Source: Treponemataceae bacterium | GTDB lineage: Bacteria > Spirochaetota > Spirochaetia > Treponematales > Treponemataceae | Direction of reading: 5' to 3' | Assembly (NCBI GenBank): GCA_024402455.1 | Contig: JAKSTS010000021.1 | Span: 1-24,472, forward strand | Length of the DNA stretch: 24,472 nucleotides | In this document: one piece after another, positions 6,500 to 13,477 of the stretch | Layout of the letters: the number at the start of each line of letters is the position of its first letter | Numbering within the stretch: the first letter of the stretch is position 1 | Translations under genes and position numbers: made by a program | Notes under the pieces: generated by a model | Seen by the model: the letters and a program-made list of their open reading frames with translations, nothing else | The model's database searches: none | Told to the model about the DNA's origin: nothing

Positions 6500-7408
6500 A
6501 TGGATATTCATGTACTTGAAATGCCACTTGATTATGGTGCGAACCGGCATGGTTCAGATATGGGACCTTCTGCAATTCGTTTGGCAGGGTTAAAAGAAAA
6601 GCTTCAAAAGCTTAACCACAAAATAACACGTTCGTTTTCGCCGATTGGGTTTCATCCGCAGGAATATGAAGAAATCTATGACCAGAAAGCAAAATATCTG
6701 CCGTTTATCGTAACAGCCTGCGAAAACCTTGCACAGTCAGTAAAAGAAGCCGCAGAAAGCGAAGCTTTTCCAATTGTTTTAGGCGGAGACCACTCGATTG
6801 CACTTGGGACACTGGCTGGTTTATCGAGTGTCTACAGAAAGCAAAACCTGCGTTTTGGTGTAATTTATATTGATGCGCACGGCGATTTTAATACATGCGA
6901 AACTACGTTGACCGGCAACATTCATGGAATGTGCCTTTCGGCTTCATGTGGTTATGGAATTAAACCGCTGACAGAACTTTTTGAAAAAGAACGGAAAGTT
7001 GATCCAAAAAAAGTTTTTTTTGTGGGGCTCCGCGACTTAGACCCAAAAGAAAAGGACCTTATGCGCTCTGCTGAAGTAAATGCATTGACAATGACGGATA
7101 TTGACCGTATTGGTTTTACAGAAACTGTAAAAAGAGTAACTGATTTTATCAGAAACGAAACAGACGTCGTTCATATAAGTTTTGACATGGACGTAATGGA
7201 TCCAATGTATGCGCCGGGTGTCGGCATTCCGTTGCCGGGCGGGCTTACATACAGGGAAATCCTGCTTTTAATGGAAGAACTTAGCAAAACACAGAAAGTA
7301 AAATCTGTTGAAGTAGTTGAAGTAAACCCAGTTCTTGACGTGCGGAACCAGACAGCAGCCATGGCAGTTGAAATAATCGGCCGTCTTTTAGGCGAAACAA
7401 TATATTAA
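6500..7408 (+). CDS. rocF: Arginase
   Basis: This 302-residue ureohydrolase starts at the ATG at 6500, with GGGAG at 6490-6494. It carries the full two-manganese ligand set: GGDHS (His98), DAHGD (Asp125, His127, Asp129) and SFDMDVMDP (Asp229, Asp231). TGNIHGM after the second motif and APGVGIPLPGGLTYRE after the last favour arginase over agmatinase or formimidoylglutamase. The enzyme hydrolyses L-arginine to ornithine and urea in the cytoplasm and could feed nitrogen or energy metabolism, or polyamine synthesis. It diverges from pheT, and a small membrane-protein gene follows 14 bases later with no terminator between, so the two may share a transcript. Confidence 0.9.
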   Translation: MDIHVLEMPLDYGANRHGSDMGPSAIRLAGLKEKLQKLNHKITRSFSPIGFHPQEYEEIYDQKAKYLPFIVTACENLAQSVKEAAESEAFPIVLGGDHSIALGTLAGLSSVYRKQNLRFGVIYIDAHGDFNTCETTLTGNIHGMCLSASCGYGIKPLTELFEKERKVDPKKVFFVGLRDLDPKEKDLMRSAEVNALTMTDIDRIGFTETVKRVTDFIRNETDVVHISFDMDVMDPMYAPGVGIPLPGGLTYREILLLMEELSKTQKVKSVEVVEVNPVLDVRNQTAAMAVEIIGRLLGETIY

Positions 7409-7422
7409 AAGTGAAAGGTAAC

Positions 7423-7827
7423 ATGAAGCTTTTATATTTCTTTTTAGGTTTTATATTTTTAGGTCTTTTTATTTTTTGGCCGGTAAAAGAAGATGGCAAA
7501 TATGATCCTCGTGGAGTATCTGGAAAAATATTAACTGTTGTATTAGGTATTTTGGGTTTCTTAGATTTTATGTTAAATCTAAATGGGGTATTGATACTGT
7601 TTTCTATGGGGATAGTAGTTGTTTTAGCAGAATTTATTTATAATCTTGTGAACGATTATAACAATAATATAAATAAAATAAAGCAACGTATAGTTATTAC
7701 AGGTATTCTAATATTAATAGCAATTATTTCTTTTTTTATTGGAGTGAAATATGAATCAATAGAAATATATTTCTATTGTATACCAGGAATTATAATTTTA
7801 GGAGCTAGTTTAAACAGGATATTTTAA
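7423..7827 (+). CDS. Hypothetical small membrane protein, AT-rich
   Basis: This 134-residue protein starts at the ATG at 7423, with AAAGG eight bases upstream; an in-frame GTG at 7411 is less likely. It has four to five hydrophobic helices, roughly residues 2-19, 36-52, 54-75, 90-107 and 114-131. A short lysine/aspartate loop follows the first helix and an Asn-rich loop lies near residues 77-85. No conserved catalytic or transport motif is recognisable. Base composition is much more AT-rich than in the rocF gene before it. It could be translated from the rocF transcript. Like the ORF at 14-412, it is an AT-rich orphan followed by a structured gap, which suggests recent acquisition. Confidence 0.6.
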   Translation: MKLLYFFLGFIFLGLFIFWPVKEDGKYDPRGVSGKILTVVLGILGFLDFMLNLNGVLILFSMGIVVVLAEFIYNLVNDYNNNINKIKQRIVITGILILIAIISFFIGVKYESIEIYFYCIPGIIILGASLNRIF

Positions 7828-8074
7828 GTTCTGAACAAGCTTGAAATCAATCTGTTTATTTTGCAGAAGCACAAGGCTAAAGGCATTAACAGCGCAGTTA
7901 GCCTTATTTAATAATGCCTGCTGTTTAAGTTTTTATTCTCGCTTTTGCTAAGGCTTGTGTTTTTTTCAAGCCAAATTTGCAGCAAACCCAAATGCGAAAC
8001 CGTAATTCGCATTTGCTAACGCCGATAGCCGCGCACCAGTCTTCGCCAGATTTCGCTCAAACTTGTGACACAAT
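7828..8074. other. Non-coding, rich in inverted repeats
   Basis: No gene is seen here. The interval contains the interleaved repeats at 7873-7918 and a perfect 9-bp inverted repeat (AAATGCGAA 7990-7998 with TTCGCATTT 8006-8014). AATGCGAAACCG occurs twice as a direct repeat, at 7991-8002 and at 8077-8088 just inside the nuclease remnant. A T7 run follows GGCTTGTG near 7950 and might end the membrane-protein transcript, but the stem is not convincing. Confidence 0.5.
7873..7918 (+). repeat. Interleaved inverted repeats (pseudoknot-like)
   Basis: AAGGCTAA (7873-7880) is complementary to TTAGCCTT (7898-7905). GGCATTA (7882-7888) is complementary to TAATGCC (7912-7918). The two pairs cross, so both can form only as an H-type pseudoknot or as alternative hairpins. 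Connecting segments are 1, 9 and 6 nt. The segment follows the AT-rich membrane-protein gene by about 45 bases. Confidence 0.5.
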
Positions 8075-8379
8075 TCAATGCGAAACCGTTTCTGCAAGCT
8101 GCAGTACTGTTTCAAGAGAAAGTCCTTGTCAGTTTGCAATTTGCTCTATTGTGCCTAAGTTTGCAAAAAGCATATTACGACCAGTTTCAATTTTTGCTTC
8201 AGTGCGACCTTCTTCTTTACCGATGGCGACGCCTTCTTCGCCTCGTTTTTCAACGGAATTAACAATCATGCAGTAATCCATGTATTCTTTTCTAGCTCGT
8301 TCTGTCATTTTTATAACGTCTCCTTATCCTTAAGTTTAAAACATAGGTCTGAATCTGCTTCATCTGTCAGAAAGAACCC
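8075..8379 (-). pseudogene. Decayed C-terminal part of an Rpn/PD-(D/E)XK nuclease-type transposase
   Basis: On the minus strand a piece reading GFFLTDEADSDLCFKLKDKE is followed, after a frameshift, by MTERARKEYMDY, then GEEGVAIGKEEGRTEAKIE, and after an in-frame TGA (8129-8131) by QGLSLETVLQLAETVSH. The Gly/Glu/Lys-rich linker and the short helical tail with GLSLE are typical of the C-terminus of Rpn/PD-(D/E)XK family putative transposases, which are usually near 300 residues and very common in Treponema. The nuclease domain is gone, and at least one frameshift and one stop interrupt what is left. A chance AAGGAG precedes the ATG at 8308, so a 59-residue peptide could still be made. Confidence 0.6.
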
Positions 8380-8802
8380 CTAATCGGGATTTTCGCATTA
8401 ACTGGTTTATATACTTAGGGCTGGTTCGGCAAAAGGTTATCGGCAACAGTCGATGACCGAGATGCTGAAACGAGTAGATGCTGAACCAAGTTCAGCATGA
8501 CGAAAGGGCGAGTCAGCATGACATAATGAAGTTTACATCTCTTTTATAAAAACTTGACATTTGGCTACCTGTTTATTTCTGATTTTTTTGAATTTGGTCA
8601 GTTTTATGAAATATTTTACAAAAATCAAAACAAAATTGATTGTCATTGGCAAAAATTGTTAGCCTTTTGCCGGACAAGCCAAATTAATAGAATAACACCA
8701 AACACTCAACTATTAGTCTTGTGTATACAATGCACAAGACCTTTTTTGTTTAAACAAAAAGAAGAACTGATAAAGCCTGAACATTCACATTAAAAAAACA
8801 TA
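8380..8802. other. Non-coding interval with a dispersed repeat, upstream of fabH
   Basis: No gene is supported. The dispersed repeat occupies about 8474-8567. The rest, up to the fabH promoter, is AT-rich with no clear ORF or RNA gene. A 79-codon frame at 8554-8793 has no ribosome binding site and a cysteine- and phenylalanine-rich composition that looks random. Confidence 0.5.
8474..8567 (+). repeat. Dispersed intergenic repeat, copy 1
   Basis: It starts with a palindromic segment (GATGCTGAACC-AAGTTCAGCATGAC). A 19-21 base insert that duplicates GTCAGCATGAC follows, and then a conserved tail containing TTTTATAAAAAC and GACATTTGG. It aligns closely and in the same orientation with 19441-19514. 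Confidence 0.7.
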
Positions 8803-8830
8803 TTGACAATTTTTATAAAAGTGTTATTAT
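8803..8830 (+). promoter_or_regulatory. Promoter of the fab-acc operon
   Basis: A consensus -35 TTGACA (8803-8808) is followed after 16 bases by TATTAT (8825-8830). The predicted start near 8837 leaves a leader of about 57 nt before fabH. Confidence 0.7.
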
Positions 8831-8853
8831 AAATCAAGAACGACACTTTTATA
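8814..8853. promoter_or_regulatory. Perfect 11-bp inverted repeat around the fab promoter -10 (candidate operator)
   Basis: TATAAAAGTGT (8814-8824) is the exact reverse complement of ACACTTTTATA (8843-8853), with 18 bases between. The left arm fills the -35/-10 spacer, the -10 lies in the gap and the right arm is just past the transcription start. The arm centres are 29 bp apart, close to three helical turns. The left arm would not be transcribed, so this suits a DNA operator better than an RNA hairpin. The regulator is unknown. Confidence 0.6.
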
Positions 8854-8865
8854 GTTATTGTCGTT
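8839..8865 (+). other. Possible hairpin in the fabH leader
   Basis: AACGACA (8839-8845) pairs with TGTCGTT (8859-8865) around a 13-nt loop at the start of the predicted leader. It shares bases with the right arm of the operator-like repeat. It ends 19 bases before the ribosome binding site, so any effect on translation is uncertain. Confidence 0.35.
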
Positions 8866-8893
8866 TTGTTATGTTGGTTTTGTTGAGGATTGT

Positions 8894-9850
8894 ATGCCTG
8901 TAAAAATAATTGGAGCTGGAAAAGCTCTTCCGCAAAAAAAAGTTTTGAACAGTGAACTTCCAGAAGAATTAGACACTTCTGATGAATGGATTCGTTCACA
9001 TACGGGCATTGGCAGCCGCTATATTTGTGCAGAAGGCGAAGATTCGGCCTCTCTTGGATCAAAAGCAGCAAAAGCTGCATTAGAAAACGCTGCAAAAAGT
9101 GGTTTTGAAATAAACGCCCGTGATATTGATTTGATTGTCTGTTCAACTGCTGCTGCTGTTCACTGGAGTTTTCATTCAAATGCATGTTTGATTCAAAAAG
9201 AAATTGGGGCAGGTAATGCTGCTGTTTTTGATTTGAGTGCTGCCTGTTCAGGTTTTATTTATGGTTTGCAGACAGGCCGTTCTTTAATGCTTCAAATGAA
9301 CTGGAAACATGCATTGATAATTGGAACAGAAACTCTTTCAAGAATTACAGACTGGAGTGACCGGAGTTCATGCATTTTGTTTGGCGACGGTGCCGGAGCT
9401 GTTGTCCTGAAAAATTCAGAAAACGAAAAAGAAACATTCGGTTCTTTTATTCTTGGCGCAGACGGAAACGGTGCAGACGTTCTTTTTCTTGGTTCAAAAG
9501 ACTTGCACATTCATATGGATGGACATGCTGTTTATAACTTTGCTGTCGCAAAAATGGTTGAAATCATTCAGACAATAATGAAAAAAGACAATCTTTCAAT
9601 AGATAATGTGGATTTGATTATTTGTCATCAGGCAAATGAAAGGATTATTCAGGCTGCAGCAAAAAGATTGAATTATCCTTTGGAAAAATTTCCTGTTCTG
9701 CTTGATGAATATGCAAATACTTCAAGTGCTTCAATTCCAATTGCACTTGTTGATTTAGCTGAAAAAGACATTTTGAAACATGGCATGAAGATTATTCTTG
9801 CAGGTTTTGGTGCCGGTCTTACGTGGGGAGGTTGTTCACTGACATGGTAA
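8894..9850 (+). CDS. fabH: 3-oxoacyl-ACP synthase III
   Basis: This 318-residue thiolase-fold enzyme condenses acetyl-CoA with malonyl-ACP to start fatty-acid chains. The catalytic triad is in place: Cys118 in FDLSAACSG, His245 in ICHQAN and Asn275 in EYANTSSASIP. The typical N-terminal KIIGAGKALPQKKVLN and WIRSHTGIGSR are present, as is GFGAGLTWGG at the end. The start is the ATG at 8894 with GAGG five bases away; upstream frame extension to 8858 has no site. It is the first gene of the fab-acc operon, and its last 7 bases overlap fabD. No plsX or acpP precedes it, unlike many bacterial fab clusters. Confidence 0.95.
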   Translation: MPVKIIGAGKALPQKKVLNSELPEELDTSDEWIRSHTGIGSRYICAEGEDSASLGSKAAKAALENAAKSGFEINARDIDLIVCSTAAAVHWSFHSNACLIQKEIGAGNAAVFDLSAACSGFIYGLQTGRSLMLQMNWKHALIIGTETLSRITDWSDRSSCILFGDGAGAVVLKNSENEKETFGSFILGADGNGADVLFLGSKDLHIHMDGHAVYNFAVAKMVEIIQTIMKKDNLSIDNVDLIICHQANERIIQAAAKRLNYPLEKFPVLLDEYANTSSASIPIALVDLAEKDILKHGMKIILAGFGAGLTWGGCSLTW

Positions 9851-10806
9851 AGTATATTTTTGCGTTTCCAGGGCAGGGTGCACAGACACCCGGCATGATG
9901 AAAAATATCTTTGAAAAACATCCGGAAGGCAAAGCTGTCCTTGATGAATTCAGCAGAATTATTGGCATTGATGTTCCATCTCTTTTGTGGAATTCAACGG
10001 AAGCTGAACTTGCTAGAAGCGACAACAGCCAGATTGCAATTACGGCAGCTTCGCTTGCCGGTGTGCAAATTCTTAAAAACAGCGGCATCGAACCCTCTGC
10101 AGCAGCAGGTTTCAGTCTTGGCGAATGGAGTGCACTTTGCGTTTCGGGTGTTCTTTCTTTTGAAGAAACCGCATACGCAGTAAAAAGGCGCGGCGAAATC
10201 ATGCAGGCTGTCTGTGACGAAATTGCTTTGGAATCTTCTGGCAATGCGCCCGGAATGGCTGCATGTATTGGTCTTGCACCGGAATGTGTAATTAAAACTG
10301 TTGAAAATATTAAAGACGTTTTTGCAGCAAATATGAACAGCGTAAGACAGACTGTTCTTTCTGGCACGAAAAAAGGGCTTGAGGAAGCTTCTGAAGCACT
10401 TAAAAATGCCGGTGCAAAGCGTGTTATTCCATTAAAAGTTGCAGGTCCGTTTCATTCGCCGCTCATGCATAAAGCTGCTGTTCAGTTTGAAAAAGTGCTT
10501 GATGAACTTCACTTTAACAAGCCGGAAATTCCTGTTTTTTCAAATGTTTCAGGAAAACAGCTGACAAGTGCAGAAGAAGCAAAAGTTAATGCAATAAAAC
10601 ATTTGACCTGTCCTGTTTTGTGGACTTCTGAAGAAAAAGAAATTGCAGAATTGTGCAGGAATTCTTCAGATGAATATAAATTTCTCGAAGTTGGTCCTGG
10701 AAAAGTTTTGAACGGTTTATGGCGCGACAGCGGAAATGCTGAAATGATTCCGGCTTTTCAGTTTGAAGACATTATCTCTGATATGGAAAACAAGGAAGCG
10801 CTTTAA
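9844..10806 (+). CDS. fabD: Malonyl-CoA--ACP transacylase
   Basis: This 320-residue enzyme moves malonyl from CoA to acyl carrier protein. It has the N-terminal FAFPGQGAQTPGM, the nucleophile elbow GFSLGEW with Ser91, and the catalytic His204 in GPFHSPLMH. The ATG at 9844 overlaps the end of fabH (ATGGTAA), so translation is coupled; GGGAGG lies 12 bases upstream inside fabH. A gap of 84 bases separates it from fabG, one of only two long gaps inside this operon. Length and motifs are normal. Confidence 0.95.
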   Translation: MVKYIFAFPGQGAQTPGMMKNIFEKHPEGKAVLDEFSRIIGIDVPSLLWNSTEAELARSDNSQIAITAASLAGVQILKNSGIEPSAAAGFSLGEWSALCVSGVLSFEETAYAVKRRGEIMQAVCDEIALESSGNAPGMAACIGLAPECVIKTVENIKDVFAANMNSVRQTVLSGTKKGLEEASEALKNAGAKRVIPLKVAGPFHSPLMHKAAVQFEKVLDELHFNKPEIPVFSNVSGKQLTSAEEAKVNAIKHLTCPVLWTSEEKEIAELCRNSSDEYKFLEVGPGKVLNGLWRDSGNAEMIPAFQFEDIISDMENKEAL

Positions 10807-10838
10807 AGTTTGTTTATGCGCAGCATTTGCAAGCTTTG

Positions 10839-10884
10839 ATTTTTGCCATTATGCACACCGCTGACGCGGAGTTTAAAAAAGGAG
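10839..10884 (+). repeat. Operon-internal intergenic element, copy A (before fabG)
   Basis: The sequence ATTTTTGCCATTATG, then CCGC-TGAC-GCGG (10858-10869, a 4-bp stem with a TGAC loop), then GTTTAAAAAAGGAG closely resembles the segment directly before fabV (13426-13471). Both end in the ribosome binding site of the next gene. Confidence 0.5.
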
Positions 10885-10890
10885 TTTAGA

Positions 10891-11637
10891 TTGAATCTTT
10901 TGCAGAATAAAAAAGCACTGATTACTGGTTCTTCTCGCGGTTTGGGCAGAGAAATTTCCCGCCGTTATCTTGAAGAAGGCTGTGAAGTCTGGGGTTTGTG
11001 TACGAAACCTTCTCAATCAAAAGAAGAATTAGAAGCTTTTGCCGCACAAAACGGTACTGCTTTTCATGAAATATATGCAGATTGTGGAAATGCTGAAGAA
11101 TTAACAGCTGTTGTAAAGAATGCTCTTGCTGAGGCTGGTTCTTTTGACATTCTGGTTAACAATGCGGGCATTACACGCGACGGGCTTTCGTTCCGCATGA
11201 AAAAACAGGATTGGGATGACGTTCTTGCAATTAATCTTACTGCTGTTTTTATTACATGCCAGATTATTTCAAGCGACATGATTCGAAAACGTGCCGGTTC
11301 AATTATCAATATGTCAAGCATAGTCGGGCTTCACGGACAGGGCGGACAGGTTAATTATGCTGCAAGCAAGGCAGGTTTAATCGGTTATTCAAAAAGTCTT
11401 GCAAAAGAAGTAGGAAGCCGCGGTGTTCGTGTTAATGCAATTGCGCCTGGTTTTATTGAAACAGACATGACGAATGCAATTTCTGAAGAAGCACGTAAAA
11501 ACTGGCTTGAAACAATTCCTCTTAAAAGAGGCGGCAAACCGATTGATGTTGCAAATGCGGCTGTTTTTCTTGGTTCAGATTTATCAGCTTATATAACGGC
11601 TCAGGTTTTGGGCGTAGACGGCGGAATGGGAGCATAA
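10891..11637 (+). CDS. fabG: 3-oxoacyl-ACP reductase, TTG start
   Basis: This 248-residue short-chain dehydrogenase reduces 3-oxoacyl-ACP with NADPH. It has the glycine-rich TGSSRGLG at residues 12-19, NNAG near 90, Ser143 in NMSSIVG, and the Tyr156/Lys160 pair in NYAASK. The start is inferred to be the TTG at 10891, because AAAAAAGGAG lies six bases upstream and the protein then begins NLLQNKKALITG, the normal FabG length. The frame stays open to 10843 but no site supports a longer form. The gap before it carries element copy A. fabF begins one base after its stop codon. Confidence 0.93.
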   Translation: MNLLQNKKALITGSSRGLGREISRRYLEEGCEVWGLCTKPSQSKEELEAFAAQNGTAFHEIYADCGNAEELTAVVKNALAEAGSFDILVNNAGITRDGLSFRMKKQDWDDVLAINLTAVFITCQIISSDMIRKRAGSIINMSSIVGLHGQGGQVNYAASKAGLIGYSKSLAKEVGSRGVRVNAIAPGFIETDMTNAISEEARKNWLETIPLKRGGKPIDVANAAVFLGSDLSAYITAQVLGVDGGMGA

Positions 11638-11638
11638 C

Positions 11639-12895
11639 ATGAGAAAAGTTGTTGTTACTGGTTTAGGTGCTGTAACACCTGTTGGAAATTCCATTGAAGA
11701 AACTTGGGCTTCTTTGTGTGCCGGAAAAAGTGGCATTGCTCAAATTTCTGGGTTTGATGCATCTGGCTATAAAGTAAAAATTGCCGGTGAAGTTAAAGAT
11801 TTTGATGTAACAAAATGGATTGATAAAAAAGATGCCAGAAAAATGGCACGTTTTACTAGATTTGCAGCAGCAGCTTCTGCAATGGCTTTAGAAGATGCTG
11901 GTCTTTCAAAAAATGACATGGACGGAGAACTTGGAGAGAGAACCGGAATTGTTCTTGGAGTTGGAATCGGCGGTTTTGAAGTGCTTGAATCTTCTATGGC
12001 AAAGTATTTTCAGGTAGCACCAGACCGTGTTCCGCCTCTTTCAATTCCAATGCTTATTCCTAACGAAGCACCGGGAAATGTAAGCATGTTATTTAATATA
12101 AGAGGTCCGTCTATGGCGCTTGCTACGGCATGTTCATCTGGTACAGATGCATTAGGCACAGCTCTCGATCAGATTCGTTCGGGCAGAATTGATGTCTGTC
12201 TTGCAGGCGGTGCAGAATCAACAGTTACAGGCTATGGAATTTCGGCTTTCAGTGTGCTTCAGACTCTTGCTTCTTCCTTTAATGATGAACCTGAAAAAGC
12301 AAGCCGCCCGTTTGATAAGCGGCGTGAAGGTTTTGTAATGGGCGAAGGTTCGGCTGTACTGATTCTTGAAGAAGAAGAACACGCTAAAGCCCGAGGTGCA
12401 AGAATTTATGCAGAATTTGCAGGTTATGGTGCTTCAAGTGATGCATATCATATTACAAGCCCGAACCCGGACGGTTCAGGCGGTGCACTTGCAATTACAA
12501 AAGCCCTAAAAGACGCAGATCTTAAGCCTGAAGCTGTTGATTATTACAATGCACATGGAACTTCAACACCAATAAATGACCCGTCTGAAACTGCAATGAT
12601 TAAAAAAGCTTTTGGCAGTCATGCTTATAAACTGAAAATTTCTTCAACAAAAAGCATGACGGGTCATTGTCTTGGTGCAGCCGGTGCAATAGAAGCTGCT
12701 GTTTGTGTAAAAGCAATTCAAGATGGCTTTTTTCCTCCAACAATCAACCTTGATGAACCAGATTTAGAGCATGGCTGTGACCTTGATTATGTTCCAAATA
12801 CAGGCGTTAAAGGTGAAATTAACTGTGCAGCTTCTGGTTCTTTGGGTTTTGGCGGTCATAACGGCGTCGTAATTTTTACAAAATACAAAAACTAA
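11639..12895 (+). CDS. fabF: 3-oxoacyl-ACP synthase II
   Basis: This 418-residue elongating condensing enzyme extends acyl-ACP by two carbons using malonyl-ACP. The Cys-His-His triad is complete: Cys165 in ATACSSGTDALG, His306 in NAHGTSTPINDPSE and His343 in KSMTGHCLGAAGA. It starts MRKVVVTGLGAVTPVG, one base after the fabG stop, with GGGAG inside fabG as the ribosome binding site. Only one elongating synthase is present here and there is no fabB, so FabF probably makes all long saturated chains, unless a second enzyme lies elsewhere in the genome. Confidence 0.95.
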   Translation: MRKVVVTGLGAVTPVGNSIEETWASLCAGKSGIAQISGFDASGYKVKIAGEVKDFDVTKWIDKKDARKMARFTRFAAAASAMALEDAGLSKNDMDGELGERTGIVLGVGIGGFEVLESSMAKYFQVAPDRVPPLSIPMLIPNEAPGNVSMLFNIRGPSMALATACSSGTDALGTALDQIRSGRIDVCLAGGAESTVTGYGISAFSVLQTLASSFNDEPEKASRPFDKRREGFVMGEGSAVLILEEEEHAKARGARIYAEFAGYGASSDAYHITSPNPDGSGGALAITKALKDADLKPEAVDYYNAHGTSTPINDPSETAMIKKAFGSHAYKLKISSTKSMTGHCLGAAGAIEAAVCVKAIQDGFFPPTINLDEPDLEHGCDLDYVPNTGVKGEINCAASGSLGFGGHNGVVIFTKYKN

Positions 12896-12935
12896 AAAAC
12901 ACATAAAAAGCTTTTTGATGAAGATTGAGGAAAAT

Positions 12936-13376
12936 ATGAGTGAATTTTTAACAGATGACATAGAATCTTTAATTCCGCATAGAGATCCGTTCAAATTTGT
13001 TGACCGAATTATCAGTGCAGATAACGAAAAGATAGTTGCTGAACGCACTTTTACAGAAAAAGAGTTTTTCTTTAAAGGTCATTTTCCAGAATATCCGGTT
13101 GTACCCGGTGTTATTTTGATTGAAACAATGGCTCAGGCGGGTGGTGCAGGTTTAAGCGCACAGCATGTATTTGAAGATGGTTCGCTTTTCTTTTTGGGAA
13201 CTGTTGATAAGGTTAAATTCCGTCATCAGGTGCGGCCAGGTGATAAAGTCCGCCTTGAAGTGCAGAATTTGAGGGTTTCGGCACACATGATAAAACAGCA
13301 GGGCGTGGCTTATATTGGCGAAGAAGTTGCAGCAGAAGCTACATGGATGTGTCTTGTCGGCAATGCAGATAAATAA
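12936..13376 (+). CDS. fabZ: 3-hydroxyacyl-ACP dehydratase
   Basis: This 146-residue hot-dog-fold dehydratase turns 3-hydroxyacyl-ACP into trans-2-enoyl-ACP. Signature motifs are LIPHRDPFKFVD (residues 12-23), GHFPEYPVVPGV with catalytic His49, and ETMAQAGG with Glu63. I chose the ATG at 12936 (MSEFLTDD), which has GAGG five bases upstream. In-frame ATG 12918 and TTG 12915 would add a short tail without a good site. It is followed by a 100-base gap with a hairpin and element copy B before fabV. Confidence 0.93.
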   Translation: MSEFLTDDIESLIPHRDPFKFVDRIISADNEKIVAERTFTEKEFFFKGHFPEYPVVPGVILIETMAQAGGAGLSAQHVFEDGSLFFLGTVDKVKFRHQVRPGDKVRLEVQNLRVSAHMIKQQGVAYIGEEVAAEATWMCLVGNADK

Positions 13377-13390
13377 TCTGTAAAAGTACG

Positions 13391-13424
13391 CAGAAAGCTT
13401 CATGCTAAATTGAAAGGCTTTCTG
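13391..13424 (+). other. Hairpin in the fabZ-fabV gap
   Basis: CAGAAAGC (13391-13398) pairs perfectly with GCTTTCTG (13417-13424), followed by TAATTTT. The stem is moderate and the T run short, so it may be a leaky terminator, a processing site or a stabilising stem between fabZ and fabV. Confidence 0.4.
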
Positions 13425-13425
13425 T

Positions 13426-13471
13426 AATTTTGCCATTTATGGCTTGCTGCTAACGCGGTGTTTTTAAGGAG
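13426..13471 (+). repeat. Operon-internal intergenic element, copy B (before fabV)
   Basis: AATTTTGCCATTTATGG, then CTGC-TAAC-GCGG (13447-13458, a 4-bp stem with one G-U pair and a TAAC loop), then GTGTTTTTAAGGAG. It is close to copy A before fabG. The stem is kept with a C-to-T change that preserves pairing by wobble. Confidence 0.5.
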
Positions 13472-13477
13472 AAAAAA

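Noticed and set aside
7873..7918. An integron attC site
   Set aside because: The palindromic arms do not carry RYYYAAC/GTTRRRY core sites at both ends and no integrase is in the window.
8554..8793. A 79-codon plus-strand frame upstream of fabH
   Set aside because: It has no ribosome binding site and begins inside the dispersed repeat. Its composition is random-looking, and it ends just before the fab promoter.
8858..8893. Longer fabH beginning upstream of the ATG at 8894
   Set aside because: It would start at a TTG inside the leader hairpin without a ribosome binding site; FabH proteins normally begin close to the KIIGAG motif.
8790..9185. A 131-codon minus-strand frame over the start of fabH
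   Set aside because: Gln/Leu-rich shadow of a strongly supported coding region on the other strand.
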